A stretch of DNA of 64,000 bases from Erythrobacter aureus (GTDB taxonomy: Bacteria; Pseudomonadota; Alphaproteobacteria; Sphingomonadales; Sphingomonadaceae): the NCBI RefSeq assembly GCF_003355455.1, contig NZ_CP031357.1:1404501-1468500 (forward strand), in the 5' to 3' direction. Shown one piece after another: positions 46,277-55,358 of the stretch. Within the stretch, counting starts at the first letter, position 1. Every line of letters starts with the position of its first letter. The notes beneath the pieces were generated by a model, which was not told the DNA's origin, ran no database searches, and saw only the letters and a program-made list of their open reading frames with translations. Made by a program: the position numbers and the translations under genes.

Positions 46277-48478
46277 ATGGGCGTTTTCGATTCCTTCCGG
46301 CGCAAGCCCGAACCGCAGGCGGAGTTCTCTCCGCATCGCGGCTATTACGCCACGCATGACGGGCTCGATTACGAGGATTGGGACAATCGGCTGGACCGTC
46401 TCGACGATGCGCTGGCAGCCGAAGAGAAGAAGCGCCTGCGCTTCTGGCAGCGCGACTACTGGCGAGGCCGCCGCAAGCGCTGGTGGGCGGGGCGCATTCT
46501 TGCCGGGCTGATCGGCCTGTTCATTGCGCTGGTGGCGTGGCTGGCGATCACCGCGCCGCTGTCCAAGTCGCTCGAACCGATCGCAGCGCCGCAGATCACG
46601 CTTCTGGCGGCCGATGGCACGCCGATCGCGCGCAATGGCGCGATTACCGACGAGCCGGTCGAGGTGGCGAAGCTGCCGCCGCATGTCGTCGAGGCATTTC
46701 TCGCGACCGAGGACCGCCGCTTCTATTCGCATTGGGGCGTCGACCCGCGCGGGATCGCGCGCGCCGCCTGGACGGGCACCGGCGGCGGCAGCACGATTAC
46801 CCAGCAGCTCGCCAAGTTCACCTTCCTGACCCCCGAACGCACGCTGACCCGCAAGGCGCGCGAGGCGCTGATCGCCTTCTGGCTGGAAAGCTGGCTGACC
46901 AAGGACGAAATCCTCAGCCGCTACCTCTCAAACGCCTATTTCGGTGACAATGTGTACGGCCTGCGCGCGGCGAGCCTGCATTATTTCTATCGCAAGCCCG
47001 AAAATCTCAGGCCGAATCAGGCTGCGATGCTTGCCGGCTTGCTCCAGGCGCCCAGCGCCTATGCGCCAACCAAGCATTACGACCGTGCCGAGAAGCGCAT
47101 GCGGATCGTCATCCAGTCGATGGTCGATGCGGGCTATATCACGGAGGCGGAAGCCCGCGCGATGAAGCCTCCCGCGCTCGATGTGCGCACGCGCAACGAT
47201 TTGCCCACGGGCACCTATTTCGCCGACTGGGCGCTGCCCGAGGCACGTGAGTTCACCGAGCAGGGCTATGCCCGGCAGACGCTGACGACCACGCTCGACA
47301 GCCGGTTGCAGAACATCGCCCGGCAAGTGACGCAGCGCGCACCGCTGGGCGAGGCACAAGTCGCGCTCGTCGCGATGCGGCGGAACGGCGAGGTCGTCGC
47401 CATGATCGGCGGCAAGGACTATGCGAAATCGCCGTTCAACCGGGCGACGCAGGCCAAACGCCAGCCCGGATCGACCTTCAAGCTGTTCGTCTATCTGGCC
47501 GCGCTGCGTGCCGGGTGGAGCCCCGAAGACAGAATTGCCAATACCGAGATCACCGAGGGAAGCTATCGCCCCAAAAATGCGCGCGAACGCTATTCGGAAA
47601 ACCTGACGCTGGAAGAGGCCTTCGCACAGTCGAGCAATGTCGCCGCAGTCCGCCTGCTGGGCGAGGTGGGCAGCGAAAAAGTCATCGCGACCGCTCGTGA
47701 TCTCGGGGTCACGTCACCTCTCGCCCAGGGCGATCCGAGCCTCGCTTTGGGAACTTCGACCATGTCGCTGCTCGAATTGACCGCAGCCTATGCTGCGGTG
47801 GCGGCAAACGAATATCCCGTCGAACCACACGCTTTCGCCCGTCCCGAGCGCGGCTTCTTCGAGAATTTGTGGGACGGCCCGTCGAGCCTGTCGTCCTCCA
47901 CCCATTCGGAGATGGAGCGGATGCTGCGCTCGGCGATCAACGATGGCACGGGGCGCGCTGCGATGTTGCGCGGGCCGAATTATGGCAAGACCGGGACCAC
48001 GCAGGACAATCGCGATGCGCTGTTCGTCGGCTATGCCGGTGATCTCGTGGTCGGCGTATGGATCGGCAATGACGACAATTCGCCGCTCGCCGGGGGGATC
48101 AGCGGCGGGGGATTGCCGGCGCGGATCTGGCGCGATTTCATGAACCGCGCGATGAATGTGAAAGCGGCACCGAGCCAGCCTGCGCCCCGCGAACAGGACG
48201 ACCCGGGCGGACCGATCGAGCCGCTCGACGTCCCCGAAATCGACGATATTCCGATCGGCGATGGCAATTCACGCCTGCGCATCCGCGAGGGCGAAGCGAT
48301 CTTTTCGACGGAAATCGACGGGATTCCGGTCGATATTACCTTCGGTGAAGGCGGCGTGGCGATCGACGAAGAAGCTATCGAAGAAGCGCGCAGGCGAGCC
48401 GATGAGCGCCGTTACGATGTCATCCGCGACCGGCGCGACGAAAGGTTGCGCGAAATGGAACAGGACGCCGGTAATTAA
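46277..48478 (+). CDS. Class A penicillin-binding protein (PBP1-like)
   Basis: 733 residues. Cytoplasmic N-terminus rich in charged residues, one membrane helix (about 72-93), glycosyltransferase domain with catalytic E145 in ATEDRRFYSHWG and GGSTITQQLAK, then transpeptidase with STFK (S399/K402), SSN and KTGTT. It polymerises and cross-links peptidoglycan. An acidic C-terminal extension (Asp/Glu-rich, then Arg-rich) follows the transpeptidase domain. Start codon sits right after an AT-rich palindrome. Its stop overlaps that of the convergent thioesterase gene by four bases. Confidence 0.93.
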   Translation: MGVFDSFRRKPEPQAEFSPHRGYYATHDGLDYEDWDNRLDRLDDALAAEEKKRLRFWQRDYWRGRRKRWWAGRILAGLIGLFIALVAWLAITAPLSKSLEPIAAPQITLLAADGTPIARNGAITDEPVEVAKLPPHVVEAFLATEDRRFYSHWGVDPRGIARAAWTGTGGGSTITQQLAKFTFLTPERTLTRKAREALIAFWLESWLTKDEILSRYLSNAYFGDNVYGLRAASLHYFYRKPENLRPNQAAMLAGLLQAPSAYAPTKHYDRAEKRMRIVIQSMVDAGYITEAEARAMKPPALDVRTRNDLPTGTYFADWALPEAREFTEQGYARQTLTTTLDSRLQNIARQVTQRAPLGEAQVALVAMRRNGEVVAMIGGKDYAKSPFNRATQAKRQPGSTFKLFVYLAALRAGWSPEDRIANTEITEGSYRPKNARERYSENLTLEEAFAQSSNVAAVRLLGEVGSEKVIATARDLGVTSPLAQGDPSLALGTSTMSLLELTAAYAAVAANEYPVEPHAFARPERGFFENLWDGPSSLSSSTHSEMERMLRSAINDGTGRAAMLRGPNYGKTGTTQDNRDALFVGYAGDLVVGVWIGNDDNSPLAGGISGGGLPARIWRDFMNRAMNVKAAPSQPAPREQDDPGGPIEPLDVPEIDDIPIGDGNSRLRIREGEAIFSTEIDGIPVDITFGEGGVAIDEEAIEEARRRADERRYDVIRDRRDERLREMEQDAGN

Positions 48479-48882
48479 CCTTCCGGGCTGGCCACCAGAA
48501 CGTTCATCACGGCTGTCGCCACCGGGCGAGTGCGATCGTCCTGCCATGCTTCGACAGTGATATTGGCACTGCGCCGCCCCAGTTTGGTCACGCGGCCCAG
48601 CGCATAGCTGGTGCGGCTTTTGCCGGCCGCGAGATACTGCACCGTGATGTTGATCGGCTTGAGCATCGCCGCCCGGCTCTGGCGGCCAAGTTCCGCGCGC
48701 AATGCGGCGTAGCCCGCCGTTTCCAGAAGCCCCCCGGTGGCCCCTCCGTGATAATGCTCGGGACGGCCTTCCACGGTTTCTTCGAACGGAACCGAGAGGA
48801 TCGGGATACCGTCCTCCCAGCTTTCGACAGTAATGCCGAGCGAACGGGCATAGGGTGTGAGCGCTTCGATTTCTTGAGCCAT
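48475..48882 (-). CDS. PaaI-like hot-dog thioesterase
   Basis: 135 residues with a single hot-dog fold: EHYHGGATGGLLETAGYAAL is the PaaI-type catalytic region and NITVQYLAAGKS the following strand. Likely hydrolyses acyl- or aryl-CoA. One base separates its start from the stop of the second hot-dog gene, so they form a pair. Substrate unknown. Confidence 0.85.
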   Translation of the reverse strand: MAQEIEALTPYARSLGITVESWEDGIPILSVPFEETVEGRPEHYHGGATGGLLETAGYAALRAELGRQSRAAMLKPINITVQYLAAGKSRTSYALGRVTKLGRRSANITVEAWQDDRTRPVATAVMNVLVASPEG

Positions 48883-48883
48883 G

Positions 48884-49330
48884 TCAGAGCCTCGGGGCGG
48901 CGGCGATTTTCATGAACACCGCCTGGATATGAGCCACTGGATCCTCCGCATCGCCATCATGGGCAAGGCCCCGGACGAAGGCGGCGCTGCGTGTCAGGCG
49001 ATAGCATTGCGAACGCCCGAACACGCTGGCCCCTTCGCAGGCAGGGCGCACGTAATCGACGCGCAGATCGAGCGTGGCGATGGCGGTGAAATCGTCCATC
49101 GCGCGCCAGATCGCCATGCCGCTGGCCATGTCCATCAGGCTGAGAATGGGGCCGGAAGCCAATACCCGCTGCCCCTCTTCGCCGAGCAGGTCCTCGCGCC
49201 AGGGCAGTTGCAGCTCGACCCAATCGTCGCCGTGGTCGGAATATTGCAGCCCGAGCCAGCCCGCATGTCCCCGACCCGTAAGGAAGGAGGTGGCCTTCGA
49301 TGGATCGAATTTTCGCGCTTTCTCGCTCAT
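48884..49330 (-). CDS. Second PaaI-like hot-dog thioesterase
   Basis: 148 residues from ATG 49330 (MSEKARKFDPS). LASGPILSLMDMASGMAIWRAM and TLDLRVDYVRPACEGASVFG match the hot-dog/PaaI core; the motif differs from the neighbour, so the two are not a recent duplication. First gene of the pair, directly upstream of the other thioesterase. Divergent from the small-peptide cassette by 132 bp. Confidence 0.82.
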   Translation of the reverse strand: MSEKARKFDPSKATSFLTGRGHAGWLGLQYSDHGDDWVELQLPWREDLLGEEGQRVLASGPILSLMDMASGMAIWRAMDDFTAIATLDLRVDYVRPACEGASVFGRSQCYRLTRSAAFVRGLAHDGDAEDPVAHIQAVFMKIAAAPRL

Positions 49331-49462
49331 TGCCGGGTGCGATAGCCGCACAAATCGGGGGCTTTCAATGTTTTAATTTCAGTTCGACGTACCTCGCCGC
49401 CAGCTTTGCCGGCGGCGGACGGGGGCATCGGGTCGGGGTCCGCCGGATTGCAGGAGCATTTC

Positions 49463-49615
49463 ATGACTTTACCCAAGATCGATTTGGCCAGCCTGGCGGA
49501 ACTGGACGGGGCCGTGGGCCTCTTTGGCAGCCTGGCTGCTGTAGCGTCGGACGATACGATCGTGGCGATCATGGTCTACGTCCACGATATGACGCAGGTC
49601 GAACTGTTGTTCTAA
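49463..49615 (+). CDS. 50-residue peptide, first gene of an unknown cassette
   Basis: A complete small gene: AGGAG six bases before ATG 49463, 50 codons, then TAA. The N-terminal half is acidic/Leu-rich (IDLASLAELDGAVGLFGSLA) and the C-terminal half strand-like (DDTIVAIMVYVHDMTQVELL) with a terminal Phe. No cysteine, no signal peptide, no recognised family. It lies 16 bp before the first of two larger genes on the same strand, so it could be a precursor peptide or a small structural subunit. Function unknown. Confidence 0.65.
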   Translation: MTLPKIDLASLAELDGAVGLFGSLAAVASDDTIVAIMVYVHDMTQVELLF

Positions 49616-49631
49616 GCGCATAGCGAAAATC

Positions 49632-50603
49632 ATGCATGTCGATCCGCGGATAGGCGCGTTGCGCGGGGACCGTATCGCGCAACGCGCAATGCAAGAAGCG
49701 GTCATGTTGGCGGCGGAGGATTGTCGCAGGGAGGACGGGCTATCCCGGGTTATCGGCGAACTGGAGGACTATGGAGCTGGGGCGGAGCTGGCCGAATGCG
49801 AGGCGCTGCAACGCCTGGTCGGCGCGGAGGAGGCGGCGCGGGCGGTCATCCTGCCGATGATAGAGCGTCTGGTGAGGCAACAGCGCGAGACACCGCTGGC
49901 GCAACTATCCTTGCGCCATCAGTCCGGCCCGGGCTTTCATTTCCTCCAACTCGCGGCCAAGGGTTCGGCCACGATGGGCCTGGCGCTCCATGATGGAATG
50001 GTGCCCGCTACATCGAACCCCGTTGCGACCTTCCCCGATGCGGAGCGGCATGAGATAGTCCTTGCCGGCGAGGCCGAGATCGAAGCCCTCCGGATCGTGA
50101 CGGATTGCGGAGATCGGGTGGAAGTCGCTCGTACTGTTCGGCGCGTCGACCGGGGCGATTGCATCGTACTTGCCGACGCCGACTGTTCGCGCGTCGTGCG
50201 ACGGGTGCATGGATGCATGCTCGCCTTGCGGCTGGCGCGGGTAGGGGATCGCCCGCGCCCGACCCGTCAGGTCGATCTCGCTTCGGGAAGGGTGGTTCAC
50301 AAGGCAAGTGGAAACCGGCGTGAAAGCCAGCATGAAATGATGGTTGCGCTGCTGGGGCGGATGAAGCGGAGCGATGCCGCGCCCGTACTTGCGGACGTTG
50401 CCCGATCGGGGGGCGATCATGTGCGCTGGCAGGCACTGCGCGAATGCCTGGCGCTGAATACGAGTCTGGGCATGGATACACTCAGAACACTGGCGTCGGA
50501 CGCTTCCGCTCCGCTCTCTTCCCACGCAAATGCCCTGCTTTCTCAGCTTGTCGAGCGTTATCCAGAACTGGAACAGGCCGAAGGAATGCCATGCCGCGCG
50601 TGA
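49632..50603 (+). CDS. Unknown protein with C-terminal HEAT-like repeats
   Basis: 323 residues, not recognised. Residues 1-90 are helical and charged. The middle holds LSLRHQSGPGFHFLQLAAKG and ALHDGMVPATSN, which look like strands of a cupin-like sheet with several His. From about residue 240 the sequence HEMMVALLGRMKRSDAAPVL, HVRWQALRECLAL and HANALLSQLVERY repeats helix pairs as HEAT repeats do. The end overlaps the next gene by 13 bases. Translation and context say real; activity is unknown. Confidence 0.75.
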   Translation: MHVDPRIGALRGDRIAQRAMQEAVMLAAEDCRREDGLSRVIGELEDYGAGAELAECEALQRLVGAEEAARAVILPMIERLVRQQRETPLAQLSLRHQSGPGFHFLQLAAKGSATMGLALHDGMVPATSNPVATFPDAERHEIVLAGEAEIEALRIVTDCGDRVEVARTVRRVDRGDCIVLADADCSRVVRRVHGCMLALRLARVGDRPRPTRQVDLASGRVVHKASGNRRESQHEMMVALLGRMKRSDAAPVLADVARSGGDHVRWQALRECLALNTSLGMDTLRTLASDASAPLSSHANALLSQLVERYPELEQAEGMPCRA

Positions 50604-51487
50604 TCGCCAATACCCAGTCGGCTGCCGCAAGCCTCGAGGAAACCGTCGACGCGATTGCCGAGGGCTTCGATCCCCGGGATGATGCCAGCACCGACGCAGC
50701 CGCCGCCGCGCTGGAACGTCTGGCCAATAACCGAACCTTCCTTGGCGATCTGATGATCGAGCAATTGCGCGAGCGGCACCGCGATACCTTCGAAGACAGC
50801 GCTTACGGCCCGCAGGCGATTGTGCTGTCACCGCTGGTCGGAGACTGCTTCCTGCGTGCCAACATCTGGCCGAGCGAGAGCGAAACCTGTTTTCGGACCA
50901 GCGGCGCGAAGAGCTTCGTCTACGGTGTCCCGCACGATCACAATTTCGATTTCCTCACCGCAGGCTATTTCGGCCCCGGCTATCGCAGCGATTATTTCGA
51001 AATCGTCTATGAGGACATTGCCGGATATTGCGGCGAGAGGGCGGAACTGCGATTTGTGGAACGCAGCGCGCTGGCACAGGGCAGGCTGCTGCATTATCGC
51101 GCGCATAGGGATGTGCATTCCCAGTTGCCGCCCGAATCGACTTCGGTTTCGCTCAACATCATGCGTGTGGATGCAGGGCAGGAGTGGTTCGACCAGTACG
51201 GCTTCGATCTCGATCGGGGTGCGGTCATGTGCCGACTCAATCCCTCCGCAAACGAGACATTCCTGCGCTGCGCGGTTGCGCTCGAAAGCGTCGAGGCTCT
51301 GGACCTTGCGGAGCAGTTCGGTCGCGACCATCCTAGCGGGCGCATGCGGCTGGCATGCTTCGAGGCGCGGGCCGGCCTCCTGCACAGCGATGCCGAGCGT
51401 GACGATCTGTGGCGCGACGCCGAACTGGCAGGAGATTTGATGCTGGCGCGTGAGGCTCAACTCCGCCGCGCCATGCTTCACCTATGA
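50591..51487 (+). CDS. Unknown cupin-like protein
   Basis: 298 residues. Not assigned to a named family. YGVPHDHNFDFLTAGYFGPG (residues 111-130) gives H115-D-H117, and LLHYRAHRDVHSQLPP with H176, then SVSLNIM, follow the order of cupin or thiol-dioxygenase-like metal sites. The N-terminus is helical. The start at 50591 is set by the 13-base overlap with the preceding gene. With the 50-residue peptide and the HEAT-like protein it forms one compact three-gene unit. Metal binding is inference. Confidence 0.75.
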   Translation: MPRVIANTQSAAASLEETVDAIAEGFDPRDDASTDAAAAALERLANNRTFLGDLMIEQLRERHRDTFEDSAYGPQAIVLSPLVGDCFLRANIWPSESETCFRTSGAKSFVYGVPHDHNFDFLTAGYFGPGYRSDYFEIVYEDIAGYCGERAELRFVERSALAQGRLLHYRAHRDVHSQLPPESTSVSLNIMRVDAGQEWFDQYGFDLDRGAVMCRLNPSANETFLRCAVALESVEALDLAEQFGRDHPSGRMRLACFEARAGLLHSDAERDDLWRDAELAGDLMLAREAQLRRAMLHL

Positions 51488-51652
51488 AACCCGGCGAACA
51501 GAGCGCACCCGCAGATCGCGGACACGATTTCGATTATCCCCTGTGGTCCGGAGCGGGGCTGGGTTGCGGTGGGTAAGCTCGGTATGAGAATACGCCATTT
51601 CGCTCTGGGCGAAGTGCCTGAGACCATCGATCCGCCGCATTTTTAGGCGCGG

Positions 51653-52141
51653 TTAGAACCCACCGCCAGCCAGCGTGTCTATTGCACCCTGGAGAATGAT
51701 TGCCGCCGCATGGCTGTCGATCTTCTCCGCGCGCTTGGCGCGGCTCATATCCTGGCCGAGCATGGCTGCTTCGGCGCTGGAAGTAGACCAGCGTTCGTCC
51801 CATAGCAGCACCGGCAACAAAAGCGCCTTGGCGAGGTTTTTGGCATAGGCGCGGCTTGCCTGCGCGCGCGGGCCTTCGCTGCCATCCATGTTACGCGGAA
51901 GGCCGATGACGATGCCCTTGATCGATCGTTCGTCAACGATCGCGCGCAAGACACCGATATCTTTGGTGAACTTACTGCGCGGCACGGTTTTTCCCGCAGT
52001 GGCATAGCGCCATCCGGCATCGCATGTGGCGACTCCGATGGTTTTGGTGCCGAGATCAAGCGCGAGCAAAGCGCCGCCTTCGGGCAACGCATCACCATAG
52101 GTCAGCGCGTTATCGGTTACGATGCCCGTGCTCTCGTCCAT
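51653..52141 (-). CDS. ruvX: Holliday junction resolvase RuvX/YqgF
   Basis: 162 residues with an RNase H-like fold: LLALDLGTKTIGVATCD at the catalytic strand, SIKGIVIGLPRNMDGSEGP, VLLWDERWSTSSAEAAM and SHAAAIILQGAIDTL. In other bacteria YqgF/RuvX matures 16S rRNA ends. Last gene of the leftward pyrE operon; its start lies inside the end of the DUF3089 gene (25-bp overlap). Confidence 0.93.
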   Translation of the reverse strand: MDESTGIVTDNALTYGDALPEGGALLALDLGTKTIGVATCDAGWRYATAGKTVPRSKFTKDIGVLRAIVDERSIKGIVIGLPRNMDGSEGPRAQASRAYAKNLAKALLLPVLLWDERWSTSSAEAAMLGQDMSRAKRAEKIDSHAAAIILQGAIDTLAGGGF

Positions 52142-53361
52142 GCCTTCACTCGCGCGACGACGTCTTCCTGGATGTTCTTCCAGAATAGCGGAATGTCGTA
52201 AACGTGGTAGTTGCCGCCAGGCAGAACCCCTTCGCCCAGCTCGGGCGGATCGCCGATCCTCAGCAGGCCCCGATCGTCGCAGCGCGCAGGTACCGCACCG
52301 GCAACCAGTTCGGCTGTGGCAAGATTGCTGCTGGGGACGAGCGTACCGAGATTGCGCGAGGCCACTGCCGAACCGCCCGCCGTGCCTGTCAGGGGGTTAA
52401 CGCAGACGATGGGATCGTCCATCCCCCGCGGTTTTCCATCGAGGCCCGGAACGGCGCTGTAGCGGCGCAGAAGCTGACCCGCATCGCCATCATCGGCAAA
52501 GCTGGCATAGGCGATTAGGCAGGCGGACTGATTGGGCGCGGCGCAGGCCGGCAGGGGGAGGGCGGGCAAATCGTGCTCGACCGAAATCGGCCACCCCGGT
52601 GCGTAAACGGCGGCGATCCGGTCCTCCAGCGGCGTGCCCGCTACTTTCTCGCGCAGCAAGCGCAGCACATGGGTCGAGCCTTGGCTATGCCCGGCGAGCA
52701 CGATCGGTTTGTCCGGACCCACGCTCGTCAGGAAATATTCGAAGGCCTGCGCGACATCGGCATAGGCCGCGTCGATGGCCTTGGTGGCGTCGGCCTTGTC
52801 GGTCAGGAAGGCGCCGACGGCGGCCTGTCGGTATTTGGGTGCCCACAGTTCTTCCGCACGGTTGAAAGGGCTGGCCAGCCCGCGCAGGAAAACGGCGGCA
52901 AGCCGGTCGGTGTCCGCATCGTTTAAGGCGGCGTTCCAATCACCCAGGGCACCCTTGGTATAGCTGGTCGGCGGTACGAAGAAGACCACGAACCTGGGCA
53001 GCGCATCGCTATCCGCCGCTTCTCCGCTGCGCGAACCGGTGGTCGCGAGCGGATCGGGAGCGTCCAGGCTACGTTCGGCCGCAGGCGTGTCGGGCGAGGC
53101 TTCGCGTTCGGCAGGGTCGGGCGCGCTCTCGGCAATGGCCGGCTGGTAGCGCGCGGGATCGCTAGTGCCGATCCCCGGGCGCGAATACCACATGCCCGGG
53201 TCCCGATAGGCATTGGCCGCCAACGGTTCCTGTTCGACGAATTCGCCGCGAGGGACGAAGGCGATTTCCGTCGCTTCGCGCGACCAGATCGATAGCGCGA
53301 TACCGCCAACGATGACCAGAACGATACAGAATGCAAAGAAATACAGGAATTTACGCGCCAT
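52117..53361 (-). CDS. DUF3089 lysophospholipase-like membrane-anchored protein
   Basis: 414 residues. One N-terminal membrane helix (about residues 5-25), a Pro/Ala/Glu-rich linker to about residue 115, then an alpha/beta hydrolase core with the nucleophile elbow AGHSQGS, as in DUF3089 proteins. Substrate unknown. ATG 53361 is chosen because GAAGG lies eight bases upstream; GTG 53370 is also in frame. Overlaps the AI-2E family gene by 11 bases and ruvX by 25. Confidence 0.85.
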   Translation of the reverse strand: MARKFLYFFAFCIVLVIVGGIALSIWSREATEIAFVPRGEFVEQEPLAANAYRDPGMWYSRPGIGTSDPARYQPAIAESAPDPAEREASPDTPAAERSLDAPDPLATTGSRSGEAADSDALPRFVVFFVPPTSYTKGALGDWNAALNDADTDRLAAVFLRGLASPFNRAEELWAPKYRQAAVGAFLTDKADATKAIDAAYADVAQAFEYFLTSVGPDKPIVLAGHSQGSTHVLRLLREKVAGTPLEDRIAAVYAPGWPISVEHDLPALPLPACAAPNQSACLIAYASFADDGDAGQLLRRYSAVPGLDGKPRGMDDPIVCVNPLTGTAGGSAVASRNLGTLVPSSNLATAELVAGAVPARCDDRGLLRIGDPPELGEGVLPGGNYHVYDIPLFWKNIQEDVVARVKAWTRARAS

Positions 53362-54463
53362 TTTCGGCACCTTCTCTTAGCTGTTCTTCGCTCGCCTGCT
53401 CAGCCCGCCTTTCGAGCGCAACTTTTAGCATGGCCAGAAGCGGATCGGCCAGGAACAGGCCGAGAATGCCAAACAGAATACCCATGATGAGCTGGAAGGC
53501 GAGAACCAGCGCGGGGGCGAGATCGACCGTCTTCTTGGCGATCATCGGGATCACCACGTAACCGTCGAAATTCTGGACGAAGAGATAGACGACGATGGTG
53601 TAAACGCCCATCTCGACGCCGCCGGAAAAGCCGACGAGCACCATCAATACGCCTGAGACGATCGCGCCGAGATTGGGGACGAAGGCAAGGAGACCGGTAA
53701 GGATTGCCAACAGCGCCGCCATGGGCACGGCTCCGATACCGATCAGCGGCGCGACGACCGCCAGCATGATGTATGTGAACACGGCTTCGACCACCATGCC
53801 CAGCAGTCGGCCGGCCATGAGGCGCCGCATCGTCTGGCCCATCCGCTCGGCGGTTTTGTAGAAGCGGCCGCGTTGCTGGCGTGGCAGCATCCAGGCGACC
53901 CCGCGTTCATATAGCTGCGGGTCGATCGCGACGTAAACCCCGATCACGAGGATGAGGACTATGGTTGCCACCCCGCCCAGAATCCCGCCCAATGCGCGGG
54001 TGACGGTGCTTATGCCGCTGCCGATACTGCCGAGGTAATTCTGCAGATAGTCCTGGTTGATCTGGATACCCTGGCTGCTGACCCAAGCGAAGAGTTCTTC
54101 GAGCTGCCGTTCGATGATGGCCGGCAATTGCGCCGCTTCCTGCGAAATCGTGGCACCCGCGAAATAGCCGAGCCACAGCAGAAAACCTACCGTCCCTACC
54201 AGCACGATCGCTACCCGCCAGCTTCGTCCGATATGAAGTATACGGCCAAGCAAGCGCGCCCCGCCATCGATCATCGAGGCGAAGACCATGGCCCCGAAAA
54301 TGACCAGCAAGGGCCGCGCAATCCACACGGCGAGCGCGACGGTGCCAACCACCGCGACCCATACCATGGCGCGCGACACCTCCAGTCGGATGCGGGGATC
54401 GTTGATGCGCGAAGGGCTGGTGCCGAGGTCCCGGTCCTGAAGCTCCTGTGTCTTTTCCGCCAT
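53351..54463 (-). CDS. AI-2E family transporter (PerM/TqsA-like)
   Basis: 370 residues with about seven to eight membrane helices. The pattern of paired N-terminal helices, a long central soluble segment (VSSQGIQINQDYLQNYLGSI), and the C-terminal ALVLAFQLIMGILFGILGLF match the AI-2E/PerM family. Members export small molecules or sodium; substrate here is unknown. Lies between lepB (22-bp gap) and DUF3089 (overlap) in the pyrE operon. Confidence 0.88.
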   Translation of the reverse strand: MAEKTQELQDRDLGTSPSRINDPRIRLEVSRAMVWVAVVGTVALAVWIARPLLVIFGAMVFASMIDGGARLLGRILHIGRSWRVAIVLVGTVGFLLWLGYFAGATISQEAAQLPAIIERQLEELFAWVSSQGIQINQDYLQNYLGSIGSGISTVTRALGGILGGVATIVLILVIGVYVAIDPQLYERGVAWMLPRQQRGRFYKTAERMGQTMRRLMAGRLLGMVVEAVFTYIMLAVVAPLIGIGAVPMAALLAILTGLLAFVPNLGAIVSGVLMVLVGFSGGVEMGVYTIVVYLFVQNFDGYVVIPMIAKKTVDLAPALVLAFQLIMGILFGILGLFLADPLLAMLKVALERRAEQASEEQLREGAENGA

Positions 54464-54485
54464 TTACGCCCTTTCTATGGGGATC

Positions 54486-55358
54486 CTAGCGTTCGGAGCC
54501 GGGATTTCGTTCCGCGACGGCAGGGCGCAGGGTCGACCAGGCACGGCCTTCGCGCAGACTCGTCCACCAGCTAATGGGGTTGAGCGAGGTTGTCCCGTCG
54601 AGCGAAAAGGTGATGAATTCGGCACGTCCGCCGATATTTTCCAGCGGAATGGGTCCCAGCAGGCCGCGCGGATGATCGAGTTCGCGGCTGTCTGCCGAAT
54701 GATCGCGATTGTCGCCCATCACGAAAACGTGATCCTCAGGAACCGTGATCTCGGCGAAATTGTCGAGTGCCTGGTTTTGGTGATCGATGACTAGATAGGT
54801 CGCCCCGTTGGGCAGCGTTTCGCGTAGGACGGGTACGCGGCACACGCGCTTGCCGTCTTCGCTCGCCCGGAAATCGTCGAAGCCGAACCCGTCGCAGCGC
54901 GAATTGGCATCGAGCGGCAGATCGATAGCCGGTTCGACCTTCTGTTCCACCGGCGTACCGTTGAGGATGATCTGGCCATTGCTGACCGCAATGCGATCGC
55001 CGGGGAGGGCGACGACGCGCTTGATGTAATCCTCGTCGCGTTGCGGATGCACGGGAATGACGATATCGCCATATTCCGGCGTCGATCCGGCAACACGCCA
55101 ATCACCGCGCGGGGCCAAGTGGAAGCTGATCGAGCTCCAGTTCCAGCCGTAGGGATATTTGCTCACCACCAGCCGGTCGCCGACCAGCAGGTTGGGCATC
55201 ATCGATTCCGACGGGATGTAGAAGGGTTTGGCAATGAAGCTGTGGAAGGCGAAGACCGCCAGCAGCATTAGGGCAAGGCCGCGGATTTCCGCGATCCAGT
55301 CGACCTTTTCGTCGGATTTCTTGGATTTCTTGTTCACTGCCGTGGCGCCGGTGGTCAC
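54486..55358 (-). CDS. lepB: Signal peptidase I
   Basis: 290 residues. One N-terminal membrane helix, then the catalytic SxM motif in IPSESMMPN (S52) and the general-base lysine K113 in DYIKRVVALPGDR, followed by GDNRDHSADSR. It cleaves signal peptides of exported proteins at the outer face of the inner membrane. GTG 55358 is chosen because it forms a GTGA overlap with the acpS stop; upstream in-frame codons lie inside acpS. The order acpS–lepB is common in alphaproteobacteria. Confidence 0.95.
   Translation of the reverse strand: MTTGATAVNKKSKKSDEKVDWIAEIRGLALMLLAVFAFHSFIAKPFYIPSESMMPNLLVGDRLVVSKYPYGWNWSSISFHLAPRGDWRVAGSTPEYGDIVIPVHPQRDEDYIKRVVALPGDRIAVSNGQIILNGTPVEQKVEPAIDLPLDANSRCDGFGFDDFRASEDGKRVCRVPVLRETLPNGATYLVIDHQNQALDNFAEITVPEDHVFVMGDNRDHSADSRELDHPRGLLGPIPLENIGGRAEFITFSLDGTTSLNPISWWTSLREGRAWSTLRPAVAERNPGSER

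Noticed and set aside
49463..49615. PqqD- or lasso-type precursor peptide
   Set aside because: No recognisable PqqD fold, leader motif or lasso partner genes; kept only as an unknown small peptide.
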